From Cladorrhinum sp. PSN259 (taxonomy: Eukaryota; Ascomycota; Sordariomycetes; Sordariales; Podosporaceae): DNA of 64,000 nt. A program made the translations under genes and the position numbers. Where the stretch lies: the NCBI GenBank assembly GCA_033725935.1, contig MU867061.1:1-64000 (forward strand), written 5' to 3'. The notes beneath the pieces are model-generated. The model did no database searches, was not told the origin of the DNA, and saw only the letters and a list, made by a program, of their open reading frames with translations. Shown piece after piece: positions 1 to 11,400 of the stretch (position 1 is its first letter; every line of letters begins with the position of its first letter).

Positions 1-589
1 CGGCCGTTAAGGTACGGTTTTCCTTGTGTAAATAGCAGTAGAGGGACCGACGAGCCCTGCCAAGGGCATAGCGGTGTACGAAATAATAATAATAAATAAT
101 AAAGACGTTGCAATGTCCGCACTAACCAGAGACAGACATCGCGTGAGTGTGCGCAGAGCTAATTATCTTATCTACATTCCTTCTAGTTTTTACCCTTCTC
201 ATCTTAGCCCGATGAAGGTATTAGAACAGGTCTCAAACAAGTCTGATATCAAGATCAACTAACGGACTTTTTCTCAACGGCTATCGTTGAGCTCGTACAG
301 TTGAAGGTATCGCGAGATCTTGGTTGTGGGCGTTGTCGCTAGTGGCGCCTGCGACCGAGTCGTGCCTTATCAATCGAGCCATGTATAAAGTGTGTATAAT
401 TGTATAATAATTATTCGGGTTATTCTTTTCTTCCGGTTATGCCCGATAACGCTCTGAATTAACAAAGATCGTTGAGATCGTGTCTGCCGCTACTGGAGGG
501 TAGATATTACCTTAGGTACCTACTGAAGCTGCCAGCGCTTACGGTAGAGTTGGCTATTAAAATTGTAGAGCTTGGAACAAGGCTTTAAT
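1..589. other. AT-rich gene-free flank
   Basis: No coding region is supported. The stretch is rich in TA and AT steps, with only short open frames. It contains the first copy of the dispersed repeat at 297-463. The composition resembles the other RIP-like tracts in this window. Confidence 0.6.
297..463 (+). repeat. Dispersed repeat, copy 1 (inverted partner at 10715-10882)
   Basis: This ~167 bp segment runs from cagttgaaggtatcgcgag to gcccgataacgctc. It matches the reverse complement of 10715-10882 almost base for base over its first half, with small indels in the AT-rich second half. Its last ~60 bp also match 11022-11083 in direct orientation. The element class is not recognised; no target-site duplication was established. 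Confidence 0.85.
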
Positions 590-1561
590 TTATGGCAGAA
601 TTGCTGTCATCTTCTCCCATATCCCGACCGACTGACAGCGGATATAATCCCCCACCGCTAGGCCAGGATCATTGGGGGACCACTGCATCATTGCAAAAGC
701 TGGCGTCGCTACAAACAGGCCCCAAAACACCCCATCGCAAATCCTGCGAGTATCTTCCACCGTCCATCCGTAGAGTACCGCTCGTCATGAGGCGAGTCAA
801 AGCTAAATGCCATAAATGTCCAAAACAACATATAGAGAAAATATAGAACAAATCCAATAACTCTTCCCTAGCGCACCTTTAACAACGCCTAAAATAAGCT
901 CAGTTACGGATAAAACGGCAAATATAACCAACGCTATCGTAGAAACTCCAGTGAATACGGCCTGTGCCCAGCCACCTAATCTTGCACCCAGCGACCTCCC
1001 ATACCTCCCTCTAATATCTATAGTCAACGGCAGCGCTATAACACTCACTCCTAACCCCCAAATAATAAATAGCGCTACCGATTTGGTCTCCTAGTTCTTC
1101 ACTAACCATAGTACCTAGATAGCTGGCGCATAGTATGCAGCCTAGGCCCACCCAAACCACCCTAGTATTGTCACTTTATCTTTATCTTTATTATCCCCGT
1201 GGATAACTCTCCCTGCACCCTCCCGAAGAAAGGGGCTATTAAAATCCCTCGTAGTCGAAAATAACACCCGCCCTATCACAGGTACCCCTTCCCAAAAGTC
1301 AAAGAATTGATCCTCACCGACGATGGGACGTAGACGGCAGGCTTCGTAGAGCTGCCAAATGGCGACGAGAACGATGCGCAGTGAGGCAAACCAGCAGATC
1401 CAGGCGGTATAAAAGGGGACGAACATGCCCGAGGAAACACCAGAGATAATGGAGGAGATAAATGCCGTTAGTATGGTAGAGAGGTAGGTTGCGCGAGGGG
1501 AAAGGATACAAGTCGCGTCGGAGGTGCTATTAAGGGCGATGAGGGTTGAGGTGTCGTTCAT
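590..1561 (-). pseudogene. RIP-decayed multi-pass membrane protein relic
   Basis: Reading the minus strand from the ATG at 1561, one frame stays coherent for roughly 240 codons. It encodes several hydrophobic helices separated by short basic loops. Three TAG codons lie near 1143, 1110 and 1089, with open sequence of the same character on both sides. The frame ends at a further TAG near 803, beyond which similar residues continue in another frame towards 690. TAG replacing CAG (Gln) in a CpA context is the usual result of RIP. The family is not identified; the helix pattern resembles fungal integral membrane proteins with five or more spans. No functional product is expected. Confidence 0.55.
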
Positions 1562-2906
1562 GATTGCTTTAGGTTAGGGAGTAGGTGATAGCGATACTGG
1601 GTAAAAGGGAAAGTTGAGTTTAATCGGCGGATAATAGGCGGCTGCCGAGAAATAAATTGCTGACTTCTATAGGGAAGTAAGGCTCGAGAGAAGCATCTTT
1701 TTACCCATGATTTCGAACTGCCACGCGTGCTATTTAACAAGGTGTGACCCACAGGGCAAGGCAGAAAGTGCTAAAGTAGCAGAAATGTGTTGGAAGTAGT
1801 GTGGCGGAGTGTTCCGCAATGGACTTGACTAATCATGCGTTTGCTTTCTGAGGCACGGAAACACCCTATAGAACATGTGTTAAGAGGAAAGGCTTATTTA
1901 CGAATTACCGGGGCCCTAAATGCAAGTGTAGTTAGGATAAGTGTAGACTAGTGGGTTGATAAAAGTATCGCTTAATCCACTTTTTACCCCTGTACCCACG
2001 TCATAACCACCCCTATTCCAATAACTATAATATCTGCAATTGTATGGCAATAAAGTAAGAATTTTATTAAACCCCGTGCAAACCTTCCCCCACATGGACT
2101 ATAATGTAGAACATTGTGTGATCAATAACCAATTATTAGGCCCGGGATGAGAAGACCCATAAGTCCTAAGATAACCAATTATGAGCTGCTCGCCCTGCTC
2201 GGTACCAAGCATCGTGAGCATAGCGAGCGCAGAGGTCGCTCGCTGTGACTGCGATCCTGAAAAGCGAGCAGAGCAAGCAGAGTATAACTTACCTTAGAAA
2301 TGTATGTAGATAGTTATATTATAAATAGGGGATATGCTGGGCACTCCCTATCGTAAGGACTTAGTTCCATTTACGTAAGCAATATAATGTTTACTTATCT
2401 ATAATACTTATAGCGATACTTTGTAGAGCAACCTGTTGTTGACAGTGATTAATACCGCCAAAGAGCGTCCTATAATCTTCGATTACCCTATTATTTTACC
2501 TAGGCGTACTGCCTTATAGTCTATATCCTATCCGGTGCAAGTTATAACTTATAACAACAGGGCCCCTGATGAAAATTTATAAATAAGCATTTCCTCTATA
2601 ACACATATCTCGAGGATGCTGAATATACCTTAGATAAAGGGCTTGCATGTTTAGGTGGTCTGTGCTTTGCATCTGTAAGCAAGAGGGAGGCTGAACTGCG
2701 TTAACTGATTAGCCAGGATGCACACCAATCAGCGATGGCAATATTTGTGATGCTGGTTAAAACCCCGCATCAGAGATTCCCATCGTCTTTCCGCTTTCTC
2801 AGCTAAGACAATTGCCTCTCTACGGTGAAGAAGTCACACTTCGGCTGTATTACCCCACGGCTCTGAGATTTCCTGAGCGCTCACCCAAAGAACACGGCAG
2901 GCACCC
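1562..2906. other. AT-rich spacer, no gene seen
   Basis: Most of this stretch is TA-rich and probably RIP-mutated. A short GC-rich island near 2200-2285 contains repeated gagcgagc-like words. Nothing codes convincingly. The last ~100 bases form the upstream region of the NLR gene. Confidence 0.5.
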
Positions 2907-5900
2907 TTGGAAGCCGTCCTTACTACCCCGATAAGCATGGACACCGCCAAACGCTCTAGGATGCAACGCTTGACGGAGCGATTGCGAGACTGGAAAAACG
3001 GAAAGTCCCGGAGCCGGACACCAGCGGCCGCCTCGAGCGCAACTCCTCAGGGTCAATCGACCGAGCCGCCACCATCCAACGATGAAGCAGTTCAAGGCGC
3101 CCTTAAGCAGCCCGCCACGCTGGAAGACGAGTGCTCGGCGTTGTGGGAAGAAGCATACACAGAGATCAAGAAACAAAATGGCGACCTAGTAGCAAACTAC
3201 GAGACGGTTCTCAAACACCAGGCAGGCATCGAGCAGAACTCGAATCTGCAGGACCAGGTCGCACAGGTCGCCAATATGCAACAGCAGAAGGCCCAAAACA
3301 AACAGTGGAAGTTCCAGTGGTTCGGAGCCGAGCAGACCGTCCGGGATACCGTCGAACGCATCCTCAGCATCACTTCGCGATCCGCTGAATTGGTGTCGCT
3401 AGGCATGTCGCACGCCCCTCCATACGTTTCCGTGCCCTGGTCGGCCATCACAGCGCTCATTCCCCTCATGATGAACGATATCAAGGAGCACAACGACTGC
3501 ATCGCCGGCCTCGAGATTGTGGCCAAGCTGACCTTCAGCTACCAGATGGCTGAGAGGACATTTCTCGGCAACGAGGAGACGAAGCATGTCTACAAGAAAT
3601 CCGTCAAGGATCTCTACAAGAAGATCCTGGAGTACCAAGTATTATCGATCGACTACTTCGGCAAATCTACATTGCGAAGGCTGGGGAAGAACGTCCTAAG
3701 CTCGACCGAGTGGGCCGACATGCCCGCCACCTTGTCGGAGTTGGACAGAGACACCCAGAGAGCCCTACAGTTCCTCGGTCAGAACGTCCAAATCGGCAGT
3801 CTTTCCGCCATCCAGGAATTCTTGGAGCAACAGAAGCGCGACATAGACGTACTGATTAAAAGGGGCGTCGCCGACCGGGATAAAGTCGCCGATGTTATCC
3901 GTTGGGTCACTCTCATCTCTGTCGAGCGGGATCATTTAGACGTGCGTAAGAAGCTTGGTGAGGATCACTTCTCCTCTGGCCACTGGTACCTCGAAGAGGG
4001 GAAAGCTAAGAAGTGGAAGATGTGGATGCAGGGCTCACAATGCATGTGTAAGTGTACCTAATAATTAAAGACCCGGTACAAGACGTACATTGGCTGAGAT
4101 TGTCATAGGGCTGAGGGGTGGCGTGGGAACCGGAAAGAGCTCTCTGACCTCAATTCTGTTTGAGGATCTGGTCCGATCTCCAGATGGAGTCATCGCCGTA
4201 TTTTATTGCTCTCGCAAGGAGGACAAGAACAGTAAGTCGATTCCAAAAGATTGGTCTACTTATCTGCCAATACTCTTTGGCTTGCTGACGCCGTTGACAA
4301 CCACAGGCGATGCTCCGACGGCACGGCTAACATCACGGAATGACACGGAGAATATTCTGCGGAGCATCCTGGCCTAAGTGGCTGTGTCTGTTGACGGCAC
4401 GGCTGTTTACGATGGCGTTGTCAAACGCTTTGACCAGGACCCCCGTCGAATGCTGGCCGGCGCCGGCTTGTCTGACAAAGATTGCGTCCAATATCTAAAG
4501 GCTATCTTCGGCGCAAACCAAACGACACGCTACACGGTCATGGTCGACGCCTTAGACGAGTGCCGTGATTACGATGCGCTTCTGGAGTTGCTGCAACAAG
4601 CTGTTGGGCGAAACAAGAATGTACGAATCGCCTTCACAAGCCGCCTCCAGGTCAGGGTTAAAGATGCTTTCCCGGACGTAAAAACCGTCACCATCGAATC
4701 TCAGAACTTGGACGATATCAAAAGGTTTCTCGAAATCGAGATTCCGAAGCGGCGAGTGGGCTGTGGTATGACTGACGCACAAGAGGCCAAGCTAAGGAAA
4801 CTTTTGCTTGAGAGAGCTAGCGGAATGTAAGTACCACCTACAGGATGACCATGAAGCCTGTTTGCAGACTAAGTCACTAACCGCTGCCCCTTAGGTTCAT
4901 GTGGGTCAAATTGCAGCTCGGTCTCTTCCTACACGAAGTCAAGTCCAAAAGAATCCGTCTAGAGGAGGATATCCAACGTAAGCTCGACTCCATGGAGGCG
5001 TCAGAAACAATTGGTGAAGACCTGCTGTATTCGGCGTATGACGAGGTATACAATACCGCCACGGGCGACACATCTCAGCCCCGGCGAAAGGAGATTGCGG
5101 TTATGGCCTTGCGTTGGGTTCTGTGCGCTTTTCGAGCGTTGACATTGAGGGAGCTCGCCTACGCAGTCTCTGTTCGGCTAGACGGGAGTGTTGCGCCCGG
5201 GGTCCAGGAAGGCCTCATCCTTGAATTCTGCAGCAATCTGTTGATGGAAGATACCGCCGGAGTTGTTAGATTCCCCCACTTGTCTGTCCGACATTATCTT
5301 GAAGATCGGATCCCCACTGAGTTCGATCAGCGCTTGGCACATCTTCAAGCAGCGCTGACGTGCTTATACTTTGCCAACTCTCTTCAGTTCGACACCTTCG
5401 GCCACAGCCGGAGCGGGGTGCTCCAGCAGGGAAACGTCACACTGACTAAGACCTTCCACGCCTATGTTTCGACCTACTGGCCTAGGCACTGCCAAGAGAC
5501 TCAGAAGACAGAAGACCTCGATCGCCTCATTGAGAGCTTCACTGCAAAGTCTACCAAACTACGCCGAGCTCGAACTTTCTCTGAACAAGACGAACACAAA
5601 CTCGAGCGAAAACGAGAGCCCAAAGAAACTCTTGAAGCAAAAAGGTCTGCTGCATGGTTTGAGATCTTCCAATCCCTCTTAGACTCCTCGTCCGAAGATG
5701 TCGCCTTGTACATCGCCCGCGGTTTAGATCTTGCAGTCAAAGACCCTCATGGAAGCTCATTGCTTCACGAAGCGTGCCGACTTCGTGAACTCCAGATCGC
5801 AAAGATGCTAATAGATGCAGGCGCCCCTCTTGACGCAAAGAATTATCTCGGAAATACCCCACTGCATATCGCATCGCTTCTAGGCGTTGCCGACATCGCG

Positions 5901-8272
5901 CGAGCGCTCCTTGTGGCGGGTGCCGACAAGAACGCGAGAAACCTAAGAGGGGAGACTCCGCTGCACGCTGCAGTCTGCTTAGGCGCCGACGAGGTGGTTG
6001 AGGCATTGTTGGCAGCAAACGCTGATGCCCTCGCTAAAGACCACCGTGGAATGACGGGCCTTCATTTTGCAGTCGCTCTGGAAAAGGCATTAATACTTGA
6101 GTCGCTCCTTCTCATGGGCTATAACGCGAACGCGAAGGACGAGAATGGAGATACGGCCCTCTCACTGGCTATTAAGCTAGGCAAAGGCGCACTGGTCGAG
6201 ATGCTTCTACGTCACGGAGCGGTTCTTGATGATGATACCAAGACTCTAGTAGCTTCATCTGCCTCACCCGAAGTTTATCGGTTGGTCTCGCAATTTGATC
6301 CGGTCAACACCAAGCCACTGAGATTCGGGGATCCCAAACACAAGAAAGATTACCTCTATAGCGTTGATCTCGGCGCCGGAGTCTCTCCTTGCCGATACTG
6401 CAACGTTGTACGGTGGGTTACTGAGTCCCGGCGCGGAACAAGCTACTCCTACCATCCCTCACTCCAGGGTCTACGCGCCTCCGCCATTGCTGGCTGTCCC
6501 CTCTGCACATTCTTTTTGCGGGAATTGAACCGGGAGGAGAATCAGGACGATGCTTCTTACAGCCAAGGCAAGTTACTTGTTACCATCGATCCAAGCTCGA
6601 CCCAGGGTTCGAAGATGGACCGCAAAGACAAGCTGGTGCTCTCTTTGGGAGGAACTCCTGTGCTCACATATGAGCTTTGCGTTGATTCAAGTACGCCTGA
6701 ATACTCGTTATTCGCTCTCGCGTTTGCTAATGTTTGTAAGCAGCTGGACGCCCCTTGCCCGCCCTCGACTGGCTCACCGGCATTGCCATCAAGGAATTCC
6801 CTGATATAAAAACCATCTCGGGGTGGATCAAGACCTGCGAAGACGATCACGGGGAATGCTTATCAGGAGATGGAGATGCCCTCCCACTGCTCCCGACACG
6901 CGTCCTGGACGTCGGAGCCCTACGGCTCGTCCAAAGCGAGCCAGGGCAAACTGGAAAGTACCTTTACCTGTCTTTCGCCTGGGGTGGGGTTCCATTATAC
7001 TCTGTCTCGTTAATGTCTCGCTCGGGCGAAGAGGTGGAATTTGAAAAGCTCGCGCCTCTTCTCCAAGACGCTATAACAATGACCCGACGGCTTGGTCTAC
7101 AATACCTCTGGATAGACGCGCTCTGCATCCTCCAAGATAGCCGTGTAGATATGACTCGGGAAATTCGGCAAATGCCGCAATACCAACAACGTGCTTCGTT
7201 CGTTATCGTCGCTGCGACGGGCAGCGCAGGTGAAGGGTCTTCTCTTTTCCAGGCCAGACAGAAACCCCTTGTGCGCATGGATATTGCACAGCTCGACGGG
7301 TCCACGACTAATCGGACGGCCATCTACCTGCGGCACCTCCTGGAGACAGCTGCTGAGGCGCTGGGCAAGAATGCCTTGCGACGTGCGTGGATGGTGCAGG
7401 AAGTGGTATTGCCAAGACGCCTCCTGATCATTGGAGAGGACCAGTTATACTGGCATTGCCGTACTTCCCTCCGATCCGAAGGAAACGCACTGGTACAAAA
7501 GCCTTTTCTCAAGCTTCTGCCGCGTATGGCGTCAGCCGAGTATATTCAGGGTGGAGCTGGCCGCTCGTTCTTCCCTTGGTATGAGCTCGCGCATATCTAT
7601 TCCAGGTCGGAAACAACGGTCAAGTCTGACAGACTGCCAGCGCTTTTTGCCATGGCCCAATATTTCGACAACGCGTCCACCTATGCGTGTGGTCTATGGG
7701 TCGAGGATGTACAAAACGGACTTCTGTGGTATGCTGTTGAAGTTCAGCGTTCGGATAACACTGAATCATATGTTGGGCCGTCATGGAGCTGGGTTTCGCG
7801 CTGTCGAGGTGTGAGCTATTACCTCCTCGAAGGTTGTCAACACGGTCGCGTCCCAGCCTCGATGGCGTTTTCTGTGCTCGGAGTTCAGTTTTCACCTAAT
7901 CACCCGGCCATTTTCATGCCCGAGAAACCGGCACACCTTGAGATTGAAGCAATGACGCTGGAGGCGACGGCCGTTGGCTATGATCCGGGAAAGTGCTTTT
8001 TCTTTTTCGATGACGTCGTGGTCGAGCAGGCTTGGAGAGTTTCGTCACTAGGCTCGTTCCTCCTCGTTTTGGTTTGTCCATGGGGTGTTGGCATGGAAGT
8101 CGACTTCCAGCGAGCGCGGGGATTGGGCCTCGTTCTTAGGAACGTTGGGTTTGACCCTCAGACCGGCGAGGATGGTAGCCTGCCTTGCTATACAAGGGCG
8201 GGCCTCTTTCTGATGGATTCTTACGGCGAAGAGACATCTAAGTGGACTAGGAGACAACTGAAGATTCTCTAG
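2907..8272 (+). CDS. NACHT NLR with ankyrin repeats fused to a C-terminal HET protein; one in-frame nonsense codon
   Basis: Putative intracellular allorecognition or immune receptor. Five exons (2907-4047, 4109-4231, 4307-4826, 4895-6690, 6744-8272) splice to 1,702 codons with one internal TAA at 4375-4377. Domain order: an N-terminal NACHT-associated domain (residues ~40-370), a NACHT NTPase with P-loop GVGTGKSS (~385) and Walker B VMVDALDE (~499), a winged-helix-like segment, about five ankyrin repeats (~875-1050), a Cys pair GCPLC typical of HET proteins, then a HET domain (~1265-1410) with YLYLSFAWGG, YLWIDALC and RRAWMVQE. The start could also be the ATG at 2937. The TAA sits where a Gln codon (CAA) would fit, so C-to-T at CpA is likely. 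An alternative intron 4232-4378 ending in AAG would skip the stop and 23 codons in frame. HET domains in known HET-NACHT proteins are N-terminal, so this order is unusual. Confidence 0.85.
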
Positions 8273-8689
8273 AGGTTTTCGAGGGCGCAGAAAGCAAGAA
8301 GTACCTACCAGAACTCCCACACAACGTATCTACCATCGTCACAGTCCCTGAGCCCCAAAGTAGATTGGTACCGGCCATTGCAACTACCTACCAACAACAC
8401 TATGGCCACCCCGTCGGTTCTATCCCCTCCTCAAGGGAGTGCATCAAACTCTCAATCTTACGATCTACCTGCGACTAACACCGAAGCACTGTCTATAGCG
8501 ACCAACTCCAAACCTTTCACAAACGATGATAAGCAGTTGCACAGTAATTGTGTTGTCCAGTTTAGTGATGACGGTGCGATAGTGAACGTTTGCAACAATA
8601 CCCGTGTCAGGGTCAAAAAAGCGAATAAAGGGCTCGTAGAGGAGCAAGTCCAACCCGCAGTTACATCTCACATCGCCGCTCTAGCGCCG

Positions 8690-9290
8690 TTATTCAGCGC
8701 AACGCAGGCTATAAGCAGCCGGTGCTCGACCTCATCATTCCCTCGCTCGTCCATAGCGTGGGCCAACAGGTCCTTTGCCGAGGCCGTCGGGTAATCGTCG
8801 CCGGCTCCGACACCACCGCCACCGCCACCGCCATCCGCATGGCCATTCTGTTTCTCCTCACCTCGCCGCCCTCGCTCCGCCACTTCGCCGCCTAGTTAAA
8901 CTCTAGTATCGCCGCCAGCACCATCAGCTCCCCCATCACCAACGCCGAAGCCCTCGCAATGCCGTACCTGCAGGCGGTGATTCGCGAGGCGCTGCGGCTA
9001 TATCCGCCGGTGTTGTTGGCGCATTAGCAGGTCCCCCAAGGGGGCGGGGGGAGACTGTTATTCATGTGTATCAGCTGCCGGCGAGGCCCTAGGGGGACCC
9101 GAATATATAGAGGTTTCAGAGGTCAAAGACGATATTTAGTGAGGACGCGGAGGTCTTTCGATCTGACAGGTGGCTTAAGAATTCGAGTGATAAGGCGCAG
9201 TATTTGGCTATGAATGAGACAGTGGGCTTGGTGTTTGGGAATGGAAGCCGTTGGCGTTGATGGAGCTAAATAAGATATTTGTTAAGGTAT
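8690..9290 (+). pseudogene. Cytochrome P450 relic (C-terminal half)
   Basis: A single frame from ~8770 reads an I-helix AGSDTTATA, then a K-helix YLQAVIREALRLYPPV containing the ExxR motif. After a frameshift near 9050 it continues with an EDAEVF-DRW-like PERF region and VFGNGSR, the start of the heme loop. Stops interrupt it at 8893, 9026 and further on, and the heme-ligand cysteine is not recoverable. It directly follows an open frame from an ATG at 8402 that ends at 8794 and is not P450-like, so that ORF is probably a chance extension. Haem-thiolate monooxygenase activity is lost. Confidence 0.75.
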
Positions 9291-10714
9291 GTTTCTTCTA
9301 TGTTTTTTGATAGGGGGTTGCTTAGTGGATAAAATTTGCTGACGATCGTGACTGTCTAGCTATTTAGGAGGTTTAATTTTTGATTCTCGACCCTCTGAAG
9401 CCGATCACCGTTAAGAATTCTACGTTGTGGTTGCTGTCTGACTTTTGGCTTAAGGTGACACGGCGGGAAGAGTAGTATATGACTACCCATTTACAAAGGT
9501 ACAATACTTTACCGTACCGAGTGAGGATTGTTGACTGGGATTGGGCGGGAACAGAGACATCATCCCCACCGATGGGATAACCACCTTCCAAATGCGAAGC
9601 AGGTTCATGCAGAGAACCAGATCAAAGTTGGACCACGTCTGACATGATGATGTAACTCTAAGTTGAGCGTGGAAACAAAATATAAACGGGTTAATCAACA
9701 ACGGGCTTTCACACTGCCTTGCCAGTGTCCCGTAACGAACTGGTCATCGTTGACACTAATACAGCAATGGCGGACGAATACAACCTCGGCGCCCTCGATA
9801 AGTGCATCACAGGCGGCTGCGCAAGTGAAAAAATATGTTAACTTAACTAGAATGCGGAAAAAACATATCAGATAGTTGTAGAGATAGCAAACGTATTACA
9901 CTTGATCAATAGGTACTGTAGTGTGCAATTTGCACTTATTAAGCTTTTTGCTGTCTTTTTGCTGTCTTTTTGCCGCTACTCTCATCACCCCTTGATGCGC
10001 GTGAGCGGCTGAGCTACGCTCCCCCTCTACAGCAGCTACCAGCTAACGAACGGGAAATGTCATGTCCTATGAGCGTGATCATGAGACTAGGCATCAACCC
10101 CTTTTCACGGCAATGGATAGGTTTAAGCCCTCTTCCCTTCCCCTCTTTGTAGATAAGCGACCCCAACAATAACTAGCGAGGCGACTATTAAGCCCGTTTG
10201 AAAGCAGCCTCTACCCTTGCTCCCATCTTCTTCGCCATCCACGCAAACCTCTCCCGGCTCTTCTTAGAAGCGGGCCTATTAAGTACGCTAGTGGCTTCAC
10301 TAGTTAAAGGTTAGTGAAAGCACAAAGTAAGTACTAAAGGAGCTACGATATTATAATAGCAGAGAAAACCCCATTTTTGCTTCTCAGTCCAGACACCTAT
10401 CTCGTACAGGCGATAACCCTAGTGATAGGTTTTCACTCCAAGTTCTAGCCTTCCTCTAAGCACTCGATAATTCTTTAGTTTTCCGTCAGCGTTGATAATT
10501 ATCCGGCAAAGTTTCGGACACCGACATAATAAAACCTGTCCTCGCTTCAGCGCTTTTATGCGTTTTCTGAATCTAGATGCCGGCTACTATATGCACGTTG
10601 TAGGTTTAGAAGAAGAAAAAAAAGGAAAAAAAGAAAAGAAAGCAAAGAAATCTCTGTAAGCAGACTGCAAAGAATTACCTAGAGAGCCCTGTTAAATATA
10701 GGCTCTAATATCGT

Positions 10715-10882
10715 TATTGATTCTGAGCGTTATCGGGCATAAGCGGGAAAAAAATAACCCGAATAATAATGAAATAATTATACACACTTTATCTGCACAT
10801 GGCTCGATTGATAAGGCACGACTCGGTCGCAGGCGCCACGACAACGCCCACAACCAAGATCTCGCGATACCTTCAACTGTCG
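10715..10882 (-). repeat. Dispersed repeat, copy 2 (inverted relative to copy 1)
   Basis: The reverse complement of this segment matches 297-463, including ttgaaggtatcgcgagatct, gtgccttatcaatcgagcc and gcccgataacgctc. The two copies face each other across ~10.25 kb and could be arms of a large inverted-repeat structure or two independent insertions. Confidence 0.85.
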
Positions 10883-11021
10883 CCAGATGTGGTCATAAGG
10901 CCAGCTGCCAGGGCGTGTGCCCTGGGCGCACTTAATCAAGAACCACCAGGCAACCTTCCACTATAAATTCATGCCTCCCATCCATCTTCTTCCCATTCAT
11001 CTTCTTCCTTAGAAAGTATAT

Positions 11022-11083
11022 CTAATTGTATAATAATTATTCCAGTTTTATTTTTGTTCTGGTTATGCCCGATAACGCTCCGA
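11022..11083 (+). repeat. Dispersed repeat, partial copy 3
   Basis: The sequence taattgtataataattatt is followed by a T-rich stretch and ggttatgcccgataacgctc, matching the distal ~60 bp of copy 1 in the same orientation. The upstream flank (10883-11021) differs from copy 1. It carries a TATAAATT box and a duplicated catcttcttcc motif, features that would also suit a long terminal repeat. Confidence 0.7.
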
Positions 11084-11400
11084 CCTATATCACCATATAA
11101 ATCATTCCTAGCGGTAGTCTATTCTACCTCATGCAACTTCATATAGGGCCAGATCGCCTGCGATATTAACGACTTAAGCAACTGCCCGATATATTTTCCA
11201 ACGAAATTAATGGCGATAGCTACGGGGAATGCAAAAATTTCAAAAACACCAACAGATTTAATAATAATGGAAATTAGGCCCGGGAAGCGATTTTAGAATG
11301 TAGAGAGCGAAGGAAGTTGCAGGTATTACGGGCATTCATGTTTATTTTGCTACCGGGACCTGCTAGATTTTTAGGAAAGTCCGAAGAATGGACGAATACG

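Larger units (their letters stand above)
9291..11280. other. AT-rich tract with repeats, no intact gene
   Basis: RIP-like AT-rich DNA. It contains a three-fold ttttgctgtc-type microrepeat at ~9950-9980, a purine run of A and G at ~10608-10652, a palindrome gccagggc/gccctggc around 10905-10925 and repeat copies 2 and 3. On the minus strand at 10195-10290 a short Lys/Arg-rich reading of ~30 codons ends in TAA and could be a coding remnant. Other ORFs look random. Confidence 0.5.

Noticed and set aside
4090..4377. Separate small P-loop protein starting near 4090
   Set aside because: The apparent start is a TTG inside an intron; splicing 4048-4108 yields the continuous CMWLRGGVGTGKS motif of one NLR gene.
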